Source: CAZMNY01 sp964567745
Lineage (GTDB): Bacteria > Planctomycetota > Planctomycetia > Pirellulales > Pirellulaceae
Reading direction: 5' to 3'
Assembly (NCBI GenBank): GCA_964567745.1
Contig: CAZMNY010000022.1
Coordinates: 65,928 to 129,927 of the forward strand
DNA length: 64,000 bases
Numbering within the stretch: position 1 is the stretch's first letter; each line of letters begins with the position of its first letter. This document shows positions 17,053 to 26,439 of the stretch, in pieces. A model generated the notes under the pieces. The model worked only from the letters and a program-made list of their open reading frames with translations, made no database searches and was not told the DNA's origin. Both the position numbers and the translations under genes were made by a program.

Positions 17053-18237
17053 TTAGGTCGCTGCTGCGTTTTCGCCGACGGCTTCCAATAGTTCGTTGCA
17101 ACGGTGTGTGCTTTCCCAAATGAAGTCGGCGTCGTCTCGGCCGAAGTGGCCGCCCGCAGCCGTCTTGCGGAAGATCGGTCGTCGCAACTCGAGATAGTCG
17201 ATAATCTCGCCCGGAGTCAAAGGGAACAACTCTTTAACTGCTTTGCAAATTCGATCGTCGTCGACTCGGCCCGTGCCCTGCGTATCGACGTGGACGCTAA
17301 CAGGCTCTGAAACGCCAATCGCGTACGCCAACTGCAGCTCGCAGCGCTCCGCCAAACCGGCCGCAACGATGTTCTTGGCAATGTGTCGCGACATGTACGC
17401 GGCGCTGCGATCGACTTTGGTCGAATCTTTGCCGCTGAAAGCGCCGCCACCATGACGACCCCAACCACCATACGTATCGACAATGATCTTACGCCCGGTC
17501 AGACCGCAGTCGCCATGAGGACCGCCGGTCACGAAACGGCCAGTTGGGTTGATGTGATAGGTGATGTCCGACGTATCGAGATCTTCCGGCAACAGCGGGC
17601 GAACCACCTGGTCGATGACATACTCACGAATCGCCTCTTGAGTCATCTCGGGACTGTGCTGAGTCGATACGACAATGGTGTCGATTCGAGTCGGCTTGCC
17701 GTCGACATACTCGATCGTCACTTGGCTTTTGCTGTCTGGACGCAACCACTCGACAACACCCTCGCGACGGATGTCGGTCAATTTGTTCGTAATGCGATGC
17801 GACAACGCGATCGGGAGCGGCATGAGTTCCGGAGTTTCGTTGCAGGCGAAACCAAACATCAAGCCTTGATCGCCGGCACCGATATCTTTTCCGCTGTCGG
17901 AATTCTCGTTCACGCCTTGAGCAATGTCGCCACTCTGCTTGTCGATGCTGACCATGACCGCACAGGTGTCGCCACAGATGCCCATGTTGTCGTCGGTATA
18001 CCCAACGTCATTGATGACGTCGCGAACGACTTGCGAATAATCGACGACAGCTTTGGAAGTGATCTCGCCGGCAATGATCGCGATTCCCGTCGTCACCATG
18101 GTCTCGCAGGCGACTCGACTAGCGGGGTCCTGGGCTAGTAGAGCATCCAGCACGCCGTCAGAAATCTGATCCGCAAGCTTGTCCGGATGACCCATGCTGA
18201 CAGATTCGCTCGTAAACAGAAAACTTCCGGATGGCAC
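17053..18237 (-). CDS. metK: S-adenosylmethionine synthetase
   Basis: A 394-aa cytosolic enzyme making S-adenosylmethionine from ATP and methionine. FTSESVSMGHPDKLADQISD is the N-terminal ATP site, GAGDQGLMFG the loop motif and GGGAFSGKD the phosphate-binding P-loop. The start is a GTG at 18237 preceded by GGGAGGAG; the open frame runs to 18483, but those 82 residues are basic, Cys-rich and outside the family. Length then matches the usual 385-395. No SAM riboswitch could be recognised in the 112-bp leader. Confidence 0.95.
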   Translation of the reverse strand: MPSGSFLFTSESVSMGHPDKLADQISDGVLDALLAQDPASRVACETMVTTGIAIIAGEITSKAVVDYSQVVRDVINDVGYTDDNMGICGDTCAVMVSIDKQSGDIAQGVNENSDSGKDIGAGDQGLMFGFACNETPELMPLPIALSHRITNKLTDIRREGVVEWLRPDSKSQVTIEYVDGKPTRIDTIVVSTQHSPEMTQEAIREYVIDQVVRPLLPEDLDTSDITYHINPTGRFVTGGPHGDCGLTGRKIIVDTYGGWGRHGGGAFSGKDSTKVDRSAAYMSRHIAKNIVAAGLAERCELQLAYAIGVSEPVSVHVDTQGTGRVDDDRICKAVKELFPLTPGEIIDYLELRRPIFRKTAAGGHFGRDDADFIWESTHRCNELLEAVGENAAAT

Positions 18238-18349
18238 GGCAGACTCCTCCCAGGGGCAGCGTCGATAAACGACGCGGGTGACAGTCGATAAGCCGAGCAT
18301 TATAGCGATTCGCACGGCAAACCAACAACCGGCCCAACCCCACGTTTGC

Positions 18350-19654
18350 TCAAGCGGCGGCGGAGAATTTCGCTGTGTCCGAAAGCAGTCCCGACAGCAA
18401 TTCCACCGTGCCTTCCGCCGCACCAATTTGCGCCAAAACCGCTCGCTGAGCGTTGTTTCCCAAGCTGCTGGCGAATGAATCATCCGTCAAGCATTTGCGC
18501 AGAAAGGCAGTCAATTCATCACCGTCGGCCACCACACGGGCAGCGTTTCGCTCGAGCAGCAGAGCGACGATGTCTCGGAAGTTTCGCGTATTCGGGCCAA
18601 ACGCGACCGCGGTGCCGTACGCTGACGGCTCAATCATGTTCTGACCGCCTCGAGCCCCCATGCTGCCGCCCACGTAGGCGATGTCGCTCGTTCCCCACCA
18701 GGCCCGCAGCTCGCCCAACGAGTCGATGAGCGTGACGCGGCAGTCCGGGTCGGCTTCCACTTCGCTGAATTCCGAGCGGCGCTGATAGACCACGTTTCTT
18801 GCCGCCAGCATACCGGCGACCGCGTCAAATCGCTCGGGATGACGGGGTGCCAGCAATAGCCTCAACCGAGCATGATCGGGCGCCAGCTGCTTGAATGCCT
18901 CAAAGGCCAGCGTCTCCTCAGGGTCTTGGGTGCTGCCAGCCAAAAAGACGATCGCGTCATCGGGAATTCGCGCAAGCCGTCTCAGCGCGGCGGTTTCGCT
19001 GTTATCGCGATTGGTCACGGCGCCATCGAACTTGATGGAGCCGGTTACGTGAATCGATTCGGCCAAACCGCCAAGCTGGCGAAATCGTTCCGCGTAGGTT
19101 TCGTTTTGGACCGCCACACAATCGATCTGGCTCAACAGCCGAGTCGCAAACCAACGGAGCCGAGAATAGCCGCGATAGCTTCGCTCGCTCAGCCGCCCAT
19201 TGACGATCGCGACTTTGGTGCCGTGCCGTTTGGCCGACTCAATCAGGTTTGGCCAGAGCTCGAGCTCGGAAAGCACAAGCAAGTCGGGCCCGATCCGACG
19301 CATCGCTTGATCGACGGCCCAAGAAAAATCGAGTGGGCAATAGAATCGCGTGAGGTGCTCAAACTTTCGAGCCGCTGCTTCCCAGCCGCTTTTCGTCGTC
19401 GTCGAAATAACGCACTCCCACTCGGGGTGGCTCAGCGCGATTTGCTTAACAAGCGGCTCAAGCAAATGCACTTCGCCCATGCTAACCGCGTGCAACCAGA
19501 CGCGTGTCTTGCCCTTAGGCAGAGTTGGCGCGCGGCCCAAGATTTTCGCCGCCCAACCTTGGCGATACTTCTGTTGACGCCAAGCTCGCAGGATCAACCA
19601 AGGCGAGCAGAGAACCAGCAGCGTCAAATAACAGATATTGAACAACCAACGCAC
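18350..19654 (-). CDS. waaA: Kdo transferase WaaA
   Basis: A 434-aa inner-membrane glycosyltransferase (GT30) adding Kdo to the lipid A precursor. An N-terminal membrane segment is followed by VWLHAVSMGE, the ISTTTKSGWE block, FYCPLDFSW, the SELELWPNLI acceptor motif and, in the donor half, FLAGSTQDPEE and GGSMGARGGQN. Length is normal. It lies between secA and metK on the same strand, while lpxB and lpxK lie 13 kb and 22 kb away in other contexts. Confidence 0.95.
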   Translation of the reverse strand: MRWLFNICYLTLLVLCSPWLILRAWRQQKYRQGWAAKILGRAPTLPKGKTRVWLHAVSMGEVHLLEPLVKQIALSHPEWECVISTTTKSGWEAAARKFEHLTRFYCPLDFSWAVDQAMRRIGPDLLVLSELELWPNLIESAKRHGTKVAIVNGRLSERSYRGYSRLRWFATRLLSQIDCVAVQNETYAERFRQLGGLAESIHVTGSIKFDGAVTNRDNSETAALRRLARIPDDAIVFLAGSTQDPEETLAFEAFKQLAPDHARLRLLLAPRHPERFDAVAGMLAARNVVYQRRSEFSEVEADPDCRVTLIDSLGELRAWWGTSDIAYVGGSMGARGGQNMIEPSAYGTAVAFGPNTRNFRDIVALLLERNAARVVADGDELTAFLRKCLTDDSFASSLGNNAQRAVLAQIGAAEGTVELLSGLLSDTAKFSAAA

Positions 19655-19687
19655 AACGGAATCCTTTCCGTTCAGGACAAGCGGCGC

Positions 19688-22600
19688 CTAGACCAGCACA
19701 TCGCCACCCTTCCGCCGGCAGCAATTCTTGAATTTCTTACCGCTGCCGCAGGGGCACGGATCATTGCGGCCAACGCGGTCGTTGCTACGATTTCGGATCG
19801 TCACGGCCGGCGCCTCGCCCTGGCTCGCATCAATCGCGTCTTGCTGCTCTTGGCCAATCGTCGAACTCGGCGATTCGTCGTGCCGTGCGGATGTCTCGAC
19901 CCAGGTCGAACCGACGAAGCCCTCATCGAGCTGCTCCATTCGGAAGATCAGGTCGGTCGTCCGTTCGCCAATCGCCTGCCACATTCCTTCGAAGAACTTC
20001 ATGCCTTCGCGTTTGTATTCGACCTTGGGATCAAGCTGAGCATAGCCCTTCAGGCCGACGCTGCTGCGAAGGTGATCCATCACCAACAGGTGGTCTTTCC
20101 ACGCGGTGTCGACGATCTGCAACATCAAAGAACGTTCCATCCTGCGGATTTCGGGACGGAATCGGTCTTCGACCGCATTGGTCAAGCGGCGATAGAATTC
20201 TTCTCGTTTAAGTGGAGCAAGTTCCTCTGGCTCGACTTCGCAATCGATGCCCTTGAGCCAATCGGAAACCGAAACCAATGCTCCGCTGCCGTTGGCCGCA
20301 TGGCCGGCTGTCGCATCTTCGCCGACATTTTCAAAAACCTGGTCGACGTGCTTGTCGATGCTATCCGTCGCCTCTTTGGCGGCCTCGAGCGACCGGCGGC
20401 TGCGATCAATCAATAGTTCGCGAATGTCGTCGAGATTCTTATTGCGAATGTCCTCATCAGAGAACTCGGCTTCAAATCGTCGACTCGCCCACTCGACAAG
20501 CCCCGCGCCGTCGACGCGAACACCGTTGGCCGTTGGCTTGGCAAACTGATAAACGCCCGCCATCACCGGATATTCCGACTCGCGGTCGTCATAGCACGAT
20601 TCCGCTCGCTGACAGACAAGCTCAATCAACGACTCGGCGTCGTGTCCCTGGATTTCTTCGAGCTTCAATTCGAACGCGAACTTGGCGTCGACCCACGCGA
20701 CGACTGATTTCAGCCCGACATCGGGATCAAGCGCCGGAGCGCCCTCGCTCAGATCGACCTTGGCAAGCGCCTCTTTGCTCTTCTCGATCAGGAATCCGTC
20801 GACCGAGTCGCGGCCGGCCTTCTTCAGATCTCGATCGCGAAGCTGGAGCCCCCAAGTTGTGTTGGCGAACTTGGCCATCGCGTCCCAATTCCATTCACTC
20901 TCCTCTTCCGTGTTCGGAAGATTCTCGTCAATGGCGGCGTAAATCGAGTTTTCGGCTGCCCGCTCGGCTTCCGACCGAGCGTGAATGTCGGCGTCCTTGA
21001 AACCCATGCCGCGAAAATCGCGAGCTTCCAGGACGCACGACAGACGTCCGCCGGCAAAGGCGGCGAATGATTCGATGCCGAAATCGGAATCCATAAACGC
21101 GCCGACGTGCTCTTCGACTTGCTCGCGGATCATCTTCAGGATGAGGTCGCGGCAGTTGACGCCATCGAGAATCTGTTGCCGGTATCGATAGACTCGCTTG
21201 CGCTGCTCGTCCATCACTTCGTCATATTCGAGCAGGTTCTTTCGAATCTCGAAGTTGCGTTCTTCCACTTTCTTCTGAGCCGCTTCGATTCGACGCGAGA
21301 CCATGCGGCTTTCGATCGCTTCGCCCTCTTGCATGCCGAGCTTGTCCAGCAGCGCGGTGACCCAGGGACCGGCGAAGATCCTCATCAGGTCATCCTCGAG
21401 CGAAAGGAAGAAGCGACTGCTTCCCGGATCGCCTTGACGTCCACAACGCCCGCGAAGCTGCAGGTCAATTCGCCTCGACTCGTGCCGCTCCGTGCCGATC
21501 ACATGCAACCCGCCGATGTCTTTGATCGAGTCGCCCGACTCGCTCATTTTCTCGTCTTTGTCGATCTTGGCGACGAGCGAATCCCATTCGTCTTTGGGGA
21601 TGTCGAGCCGAGTTTCATAGCTATCTTGAAGCTGGGCCCAGGCCATGGTGTCCGGGTTTCCGCCGAGCACGATGTCCGTACCACGGCCGGCCATGTTGGT
21701 GGCGATCGTCACAGCGCCGTAACGGCCCGCCTGCGCGACAATCTCGGCCTCACGCTTGTGGTGCTTGGCGTTGAGAACCTCGTGCTTAATGCCCCGCTCG
21801 CCCAGTAATCGTGCGACTCGTTCACTCTTCTCAATCGAAACCGTACCGACCAGGACCGGTCGGCCCTGACGCTCAATCGATTGAACTTCACTCGTGTCAA
21901 TCTGCTCTTTCGCTTTGCCGCCTTTGGCGGTGTATTCGATGAACTCTTCTGTCTCTCGTGAAATGTTGCACCAGATCTCGCGGTTCTTGAGCACCAACAC
22001 GTCCCACTTCACAGTCCGCTCAATCTCGTCCGCCAGGGCGCCATATTTTTCGCGCTCGCTGCGATAGATGACATCGGGATGCGACTTTCGCTGCATCACT
22101 CGGTTTGTCGGGATCGCCACCACATCCAACTCATAGATTTTCCAGAACTCGTTGGCTTCCGTCATCGCGGTGCCCGTCATGCCGCAAATCTGCTTGTACA
22201 ACTTGAAGAAGTTCTGCAGCGTGATCGTGGCGAGCGTCTGAGTTTCCTTTTTGATCGTCACGCCCTCTTTGGCCTCGACCGCCTGATGCAAGCCGTCGCT
22301 CCATTGACGTCCGTCCATCAATCGACCAGTAAACTCGTCGACGATAATGACTTTGCCTTCTTTGACGACGTAATTCACATCGCGTTTGTAGAGGTGATGG
22401 GCTTTGAGAGCGTTGTCGATCATGTGCGGCCAATCCATGTTGCCCGCCGTGTAAAAGCTCTCGACTCCCGCGAGCTGCTCGGCGTGCCGAACGCCTTCAT
22501 CCGTCATGTTGGCCGAATGGTCTTTTTCGTTGACGATAAAGTGGACGTCTTTGGTCAGCTGTCGAGCGAGCTTGTCGACCTTCGGATACTTGTCGACGTT

Positions 22601-23380
22601 GTCGTGAGCCGGGCCGGAAATGATCAACGGCGTTCTCGCCTCGTCGATCAAGATATTGTCGACTTCGTCAATAATGGCAAAGTTCAAGAAGCCTTGAGAC
22701 TGCTGGTGCTCTTTGGGGAATCGGTCATCGCCGCGAGACGCGGGGCGCATGTTGTCGCGAAGGTAATCGAAGCCAAACTCGTTGTTCGTGCCGTAAGTGA
22801 TGTCCAAGTCGTACATCTTCTGACGATCTCGGACTTCCATATGACTTTGAATCGCGCCGACCGACAGACCAAGTCCCAGATAGAGCGGCGCCATCCACTC
22901 CATGTCACGACGGGCCAAGTAGTCATTGACGGTGACAACGTGCACACCCTTTCCAGAAAGCCCGTTTAGGTATGCTGGCAGTGTCGCCACCAACGTCTTA
23001 CCTTCACCGGTCACCATTTCGGCAATCGAGCCGCCGTGAAGCACCATGCCTCCGACAAGTTGCACGTCGTAGTGCCGCATTTGCAGCCAGCGACGCCCGC
23101 CCTCGCGGCAGACAGCAAAGGCTTCGACCAAGATGTCGTCCAGAGTTTCGCCCGCAGCGAGACGTTCACGAAAAAGGTCGGATTGGGCGCGCAATTCGTC
23201 GTCCGACATCTCCTGATACTTCGGCTCGAGACTGTTGATCGCCTCGACCTTCGACTGCAGGCGTTTTATGTGGCGCGCATTTGAAGAGCCGAAAAAGTAG
23301 GTAATCGTACGTTCAAACCAGCTCAAAACGCTGGAAAAGAACACGCCTACGATTTCCCAAAGTCGTTCCAAAAATTCCAT
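19688..23380 (-). CDS. secA: SecA translocase ATPase, extended form
   Basis: A 1230-aa preprotein translocase motor. Walker A MVTGEGKT lies near 122-129, the DEVDNILIDEAR box is intact, the second motor half has NMAGRGTD, and the C-terminus DPCPCGSGKKFKNCC is a zinc-binding SecB/ribosome tail. It is about 330 residues longer than E. coli SecA (901); the excess is mainly in the helical scaffold region at about 720-1060, rich in acidic residues. Planctomycete SecA proteins are often this long. The first 30 residues include two hydrophobic patches ahead of the usual start. Confidence 0.95.
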   Translation of the reverse strand: MEFLERLWEIVGVFFSSVLSWFERTITYFFGSSNARHIKRLQSKVEAINSLEPKYQEMSDDELRAQSDLFRERLAAGETLDDILVEAFAVCREGGRRWLQMRHYDVQLVGGMVLHGGSIAEMVTGEGKTLVATLPAYLNGLSGKGVHVVTVNDYLARRDMEWMAPLYLGLGLSVGAIQSHMEVRDRQKMYDLDITYGTNNEFGFDYLRDNMRPASRGDDRFPKEHQQSQGFLNFAIIDEVDNILIDEARTPLIISGPAHDNVDKYPKVDKLARQLTKDVHFIVNEKDHSANMTDEGVRHAEQLAGVESFYTAGNMDWPHMIDNALKAHHLYKRDVNYVVKEGKVIIVDEFTGRLMDGRQWSDGLHQAVEAKEGVTIKKETQTLATITLQNFFKLYKQICGMTGTAMTEANEFWKIYELDVVAIPTNRVMQRKSHPDVIYRSEREKYGALADEIERTVKWDVLVLKNREIWCNISRETEEFIEYTAKGGKAKEQIDTSEVQSIERQGRPVLVGTVSIEKSERVARLLGERGIKHEVLNAKHHKREAEIVAQAGRYGAVTIATNMAGRGTDIVLGGNPDTMAWAQLQDSYETRLDIPKDEWDSLVAKIDKDEKMSESGDSIKDIGGLHVIGTERHESRRIDLQLRGRCGRQGDPGSSRFFLSLEDDLMRIFAGPWVTALLDKLGMQEGEAIESRMVSRRIEAAQKKVEERNFEIRKNLLEYDEVMDEQRKRVYRYRQQILDGVNCRDLILKMIREQVEEHVGAFMDSDFGIESFAAFAGGRLSCVLEARDFRGMGFKDADIHARSEAERAAENSIYAAIDENLPNTEEESEWNWDAMAKFANTTWGLQLRDRDLKKAGRDSVDGFLIEKSKEALAKVDLSEGAPALDPDVGLKSVVAWVDAKFAFELKLEEIQGHDAESLIELVCQRAESCYDDRESEYPVMAGVYQFAKPTANGVRVDGAGLVEWASRRFEAEFSDEDIRNKNLDDIRELLIDRSRRSLEAAKEATDSIDKHVDQVFENVGEDATAGHAANGSGALVSVSDWLKGIDCEVEPEELAPLKREEFYRRLTNAVEDRFRPEIRRMERSLMLQIVDTAWKDHLLVMDHLRSSVGLKGYAQLDPKVEYKREGMKFFEGMWQAIGERTTDLIFRMEQLDEGFVGSTWVETSARHDESPSSTIGQEQQDAIDASQGEAPAVTIRNRSNDRVGRNDPCPCGSGKKFKNCCRRKGGDVLV

Positions 23381-23762
23381 ATCAATCTCTAATTGCCGCT
23401 GACGCGAATTGATCGTTTGGGATGTCGGCGCATAACGTCAGCACGCGCGTAACATCCTCTGCTGCCGTAGTTTATTGCCATCCCCAAAATGGGTCAACTG
23501 CGGTTATTAGGGGGCTTGTTGTGGGTTTGCCGGTCGTATGCACCGTCCGACTCGAGCCCCAGGCGACTGGAGGCACGCAGACTCGGGGTCCTTTGTGAGG
23601 TCAAGCCGCTCCATAGAAGCATCAACCTGGATTGACACCCCTGCCCTCGTTATCGCTAGATGAGTTACCCTGTGACGCTTGGCACAACGTCAATTCCTCG
23701 CCCGCCGATCCGCCGGGCGATCGACCAAGACAATCGCACTTTCTGCAATACAGGTTCCTCTT
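23381..23762. other. Intergenic region between secA and PhnP-like gene
   Basis: About 380 bp separate two divergent genes and should hold both promoters. A TTGACA occurs near 23633 on the plus strand but without a good -10 at 16-18 bp. No small gene or hairpin with a T run was found. Confidence 0.35.
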
Positions 23763-24569
23763 GTGAGCCGAATTCCGAAGACCACCGACATCCGCGGGCA
23801 GATGATCTTGCTCGGCACGGGCACATCAACCGGAGTCCCGTCGCTCGGCTGCGATTGCGACGTGTGCGGGAGTGAAAATCCCAAGAACAAGCGGCTTCGA
23901 ACGAGCGCCTTGTTGGGCTTGCCGGAAGGGAATCTGCTGATCGACACAGCGCCCGACCTGCGGACTCAGCTGCTGCGCGAGGGCGTCGGAGTGGTGCACG
24001 CGGCCCTCTACACACACGAACACGCGGATCATATTTTCGGGCTCGACGACCTGCGGCTCTTCCAATTTTATCTGGGCGGCCCAGTCCCTTTGTACTGCAA
24101 ACCTGCCGTGGAAGCCCGGATTCGCAAGTCGTTCGATTATGCGTTTCTCAGCTGCTCGCCAACCCACGTCGGGGCGGCGCCGATGCTGAAATTCGTGCCC
24201 ATCGATGAACGACCTTTTGATGTGCTCGGCACCCGACTGACCCCGATTCCGCTCGTTCACGGTCCGCGATTTCGAGTTCTTGGCTTTCGAGTCGGCAATG
24301 TGGCTTACTGCACCGACACCAACCAGATTCCGCCTGAAAGTATGGCGAAGCTAGAAGGGCTCGACGTCCTTGTGCTCGACGCCCTGCGCCCCAAACCCCA
24401 CGTCACCCACTTCTCGCTGGACGAGGCAGTCGCCGTCGCCGAAAGGCTCAAGCCGAAGCAAACCTATTTCATTCATATGAGCCATCACTTGGAGCACGAA
24501 GCGACCAACCGCATGCTCCCCGCCAACATGCAACTCGCCTACGACAGCCAGCGAATCGACCTGACGTAG
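23763..24569 (+). CDS. PhnP-like metallo-beta-lactamase-fold phosphodiesterase
   Basis: A 268-aa MBL-fold hydrolase. LGTGTSTGVPSLGCDCDVC at the start is the Cys/Gly signature of PhnP-type enzymes, THEHADH binds two metal ions, and later His and Asp ligands lie in VHGPRF and YCTDTNQ, with IHMSHHLEH near the end. Known members hydrolyse cyclic phosphate esters such as phosphoribosyl 1,2-cyclic phosphate; no phn cluster is nearby, so the true substrate may differ. I chose the GTG at 23763; ATG 23802 and the frame opening at 23679 are alternatives. Confidence 0.85.
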   Translation: MSRIPKTTDIRGQMILLGTGTSTGVPSLGCDCDVCGSENPKNKRLRTSALLGLPEGNLLIDTAPDLRTQLLREGVGVVHAALYTHEHADHIFGLDDLRLFQFYLGGPVPLYCKPAVEARIRKSFDYAFLSCSPTHVGAAPMLKFVPIDERPFDVLGTRLTPIPLVHGPRFRVLGFRVGNVAYCTDTNQIPPESMAKLEGLDVLVLDALRPKPHVTHFSLDEAVAVAERLKPKQTYFIHMSHHLEHEATNRMLPANMQLAYDSQRIDLT

Positions 24570-24607
24570 TGACAAATTTCCGGTAGGTCGAGCCTTCTTG
24601 CAAATGC

Positions 24608-24624
24608 GGTTAACTCGCTTAACC
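24608..24624. repeat. Hairpin downstream of PhnP-like gene
   Basis: GGTTAA-CTCGC-TTAACC forms a 6-bp stem 38 bp past the PhnP-like stop codon. It lacks a T run and is at best a weak terminator. Confidence 0.35.
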
Positions 24625-24759
24625 CCGTAGTGTCAAAAAACTCCGCCGAACTGTTTTACGCAGGGATTCACCGTACATCTCGATCATTTCCGACCTGAGA
24701 TTTCGGCCTTCAAACATCGGGGGGTAGTCAAAACAGTACGCCCTAGTGGAAAGGACTGA

Positions 24760-26279
24760 TTAATGCCTGTTGAAGGAACTTCCGACGCCCAATTCGGAAC
24801 GAGCCGTCAAGCGACCATTGTGCTGCTGGAGGATTGAATAGGCTGTGGCTAGCCCAATCCCCGAACCGTACTTCTTGGTCGTAAAATATGGCTCGAACAC
24901 ACGGTCAAGCCGTTCGGGAGAGATCCCGTCACCGGTATCCTGAATCTCGATATCCACAAGCCGATCTTGCGTCCGTGGCTCAACGCGATTCGTTGCGCCA
25001 ATTCGAATTTGCCCGCCCGACGGCATCGACTGTCTGGCGTTGCTCAAGAGATTGTTCAAAACCTGGTTGAACTGCCCCGCGTCAACGTCCACCGGAAAGA
25101 GATCGTCAGCGATGTCCAAGTCACAACGAATATTGGATTCCGCCGTAACCATCGATGACGCATCGCGAATCAAATTGACGACTTGGACCGTCTCGAGAAG
25201 GAGCGCGTTTTCTCGTGAAAATGTCAGAAACCGCCCCGTCAGTTTGCGAGCTTGCATGACGGCATTGTCCACACGGGAAATCGCCTCCTGGCACAACGGA
25301 CCTGACAATTCGTCACTCAAGATGGACGCCTTCGAAACGATCACCGACAGCAAGTTGTTGAAGTCATGGGCAATGCCGCCAGCCAGTGTCCCCAACGAGG
25401 CTAACTTTTGCGAGTTGGCAAGTTCCTTTTGAAGACGCGTTTTGTCCGTAACATCACGAAGAGCAATGACCGCTCCCAACAACTCACGTTTCACGTTTTT
25501 CAGGGGTAAAAAGGAGACTTCGACGAGTTTCTCCGAGCGATCAGGCATTTCCAGTTGAAGCGGTTGATCGGAAGACCATTTTTTCCTTGCTTCAAGTGTT
25601 CCATCAATACGTTTGATCCCCACATCGGGACGATAGCAAAACAGTCCGGTAAACGATCCAAAGTACAATTCGCCATCGGGCCCCGCCACGGCAGTTGTTC
25701 TGGTCTTCCTCTTGAATTCCGGGTCGTCAAAACTTGCGTCGATTTTCGACCAGTTCTCTCCGTCAAAGGTGCGAATCCAATCTTGACCGATGACCCAAAG
25801 CCGATTGCGATCGCGGTCGACACAGAGCGCGAGGGTCGGAAGTTCAGGACTGCCAGCCACGCTTCGCACCTGATCGCTCGACTTCACGTCGACCTCAACT
25901 AGGCCAGCATTGGTCCCGCAAAGACTCGGCCGCCGAAACGAACCAAACTATAAACTGGCGAGCCAGGAACACCTGCTAACTCAATACGTTTGAGCGAACC
26001 ATTCTTGACGTGGGCTAGGCCTTCACCGTGTGCAACGAGGGCCTCAAGACCTTCGACGTTGAGTGGCAAAATCGCTGTCGCAAACGCGCTCTCCTGATGC
26101 ATGCAAACGCGCCGCCATCGACCATTTTCGAAAACGGAGACTTCGAATTCTTTGCCCGATGATACCGACCAAATTCTCTTGCGCGAGTCGATCGCCAGTA
26201 AGTTCTGTTGCATCGACGGAAGACCGGCCTTAGCGCCAAAGGACTGCCAGTAGCGTCCGTCATACGCGGCAATTCCGTT
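24760..26279 (-). pseudogene. Decayed hybrid sensor: propeller-PAS-histidine kinase
   Basis: A sensor kinase gene that is no longer intact. The 5' part (26279-25920) reads as two-component-regulator propeller repeats (GIAAYDGRYWQSFGAKAGLP, SRKRIWSVSSG). It breaks at VFAG, where the frame hits TAG at 25899; shifting by one base gives TNAGLVEVDV and continues into the frame 25887-24760. That part has a further propeller repeat, a PAS-like stretch, GGIAHDFNNLL with the phospho-His, and an HATPase domain (NQVLNNLLSNARQSM, DTGDGI, GSGIGLA). The C-terminus stops at GSSFNRH, short of the usual last strand. The 5' end runs into an in-frame TGA inside a palindrome at 26282-26304, so several propeller repeats are lost. 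Confidence 0.75.
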
Positions 26280-26281
26280 GT

Positions 26282-26304
26282 CCCGCTCTGACGCTCAGAG
26301 CGGG
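26282..26304. repeat. REP-like palindrome
   Basis: A perfect 10-bp stem CCCGCTCTGA / TCAGAGCGGG with a CGC loop. It marks the point where the open frame of the decayed kinase ends, and lies 20 bp from a 108-bp palindrome-ended element. Confidence 0.75.
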
Positions 26305-26324
26305 GCTCGTTTAGCCCGTTGGAA

Positions 26325-26432
26325 CTAGTGCAGCGTCAACACTAAGAATTAGGATCCCAGTGTTTGTATCGTACGCCGCCAAGTCAAGTTACGCCGAAGC
26401 CAACCCCCATTTTAGAGTTGACGCGGCACTAG
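26325..26432. mobile_element. MITE-like element, copy A (108 bp)
   Basis: A non-coding 108-bp element bounded by CTAG on both sides. Its left end CTAGTGCAGCGTCAAC-CTAA and right end TTAG-GTTGACGC-GCACTAG are inverted copies with three scattered mismatches over about 21 bp. An element of exactly the same length with the same ends and the same internal GAATTRGGATC at offset 22 lies at 50854-50961. It ends 7 bp after the prc stop codon. The CTAG at each border may be a 4-bp target duplication, as IS5-group elements make, or part of the terminal repeat. No transposase is encoded. Confidence 0.75.
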
Positions 26433-26439
26433 CTTGACC

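Noticed and set aside
18045..18237. Possible SAM riboswitch before metK
   Set aside because: The leader is only about 110 bp and shows no conserved riboswitch helices that I could identify.
24619..24717. 32-aa frame on the minus strand (starts MFEGRNLRSEM) between the PhnP-like gene and the kinase remnant
   Set aside because: It reads plausibly but has no signal, partner or clear ribosome site; too short to support alone.
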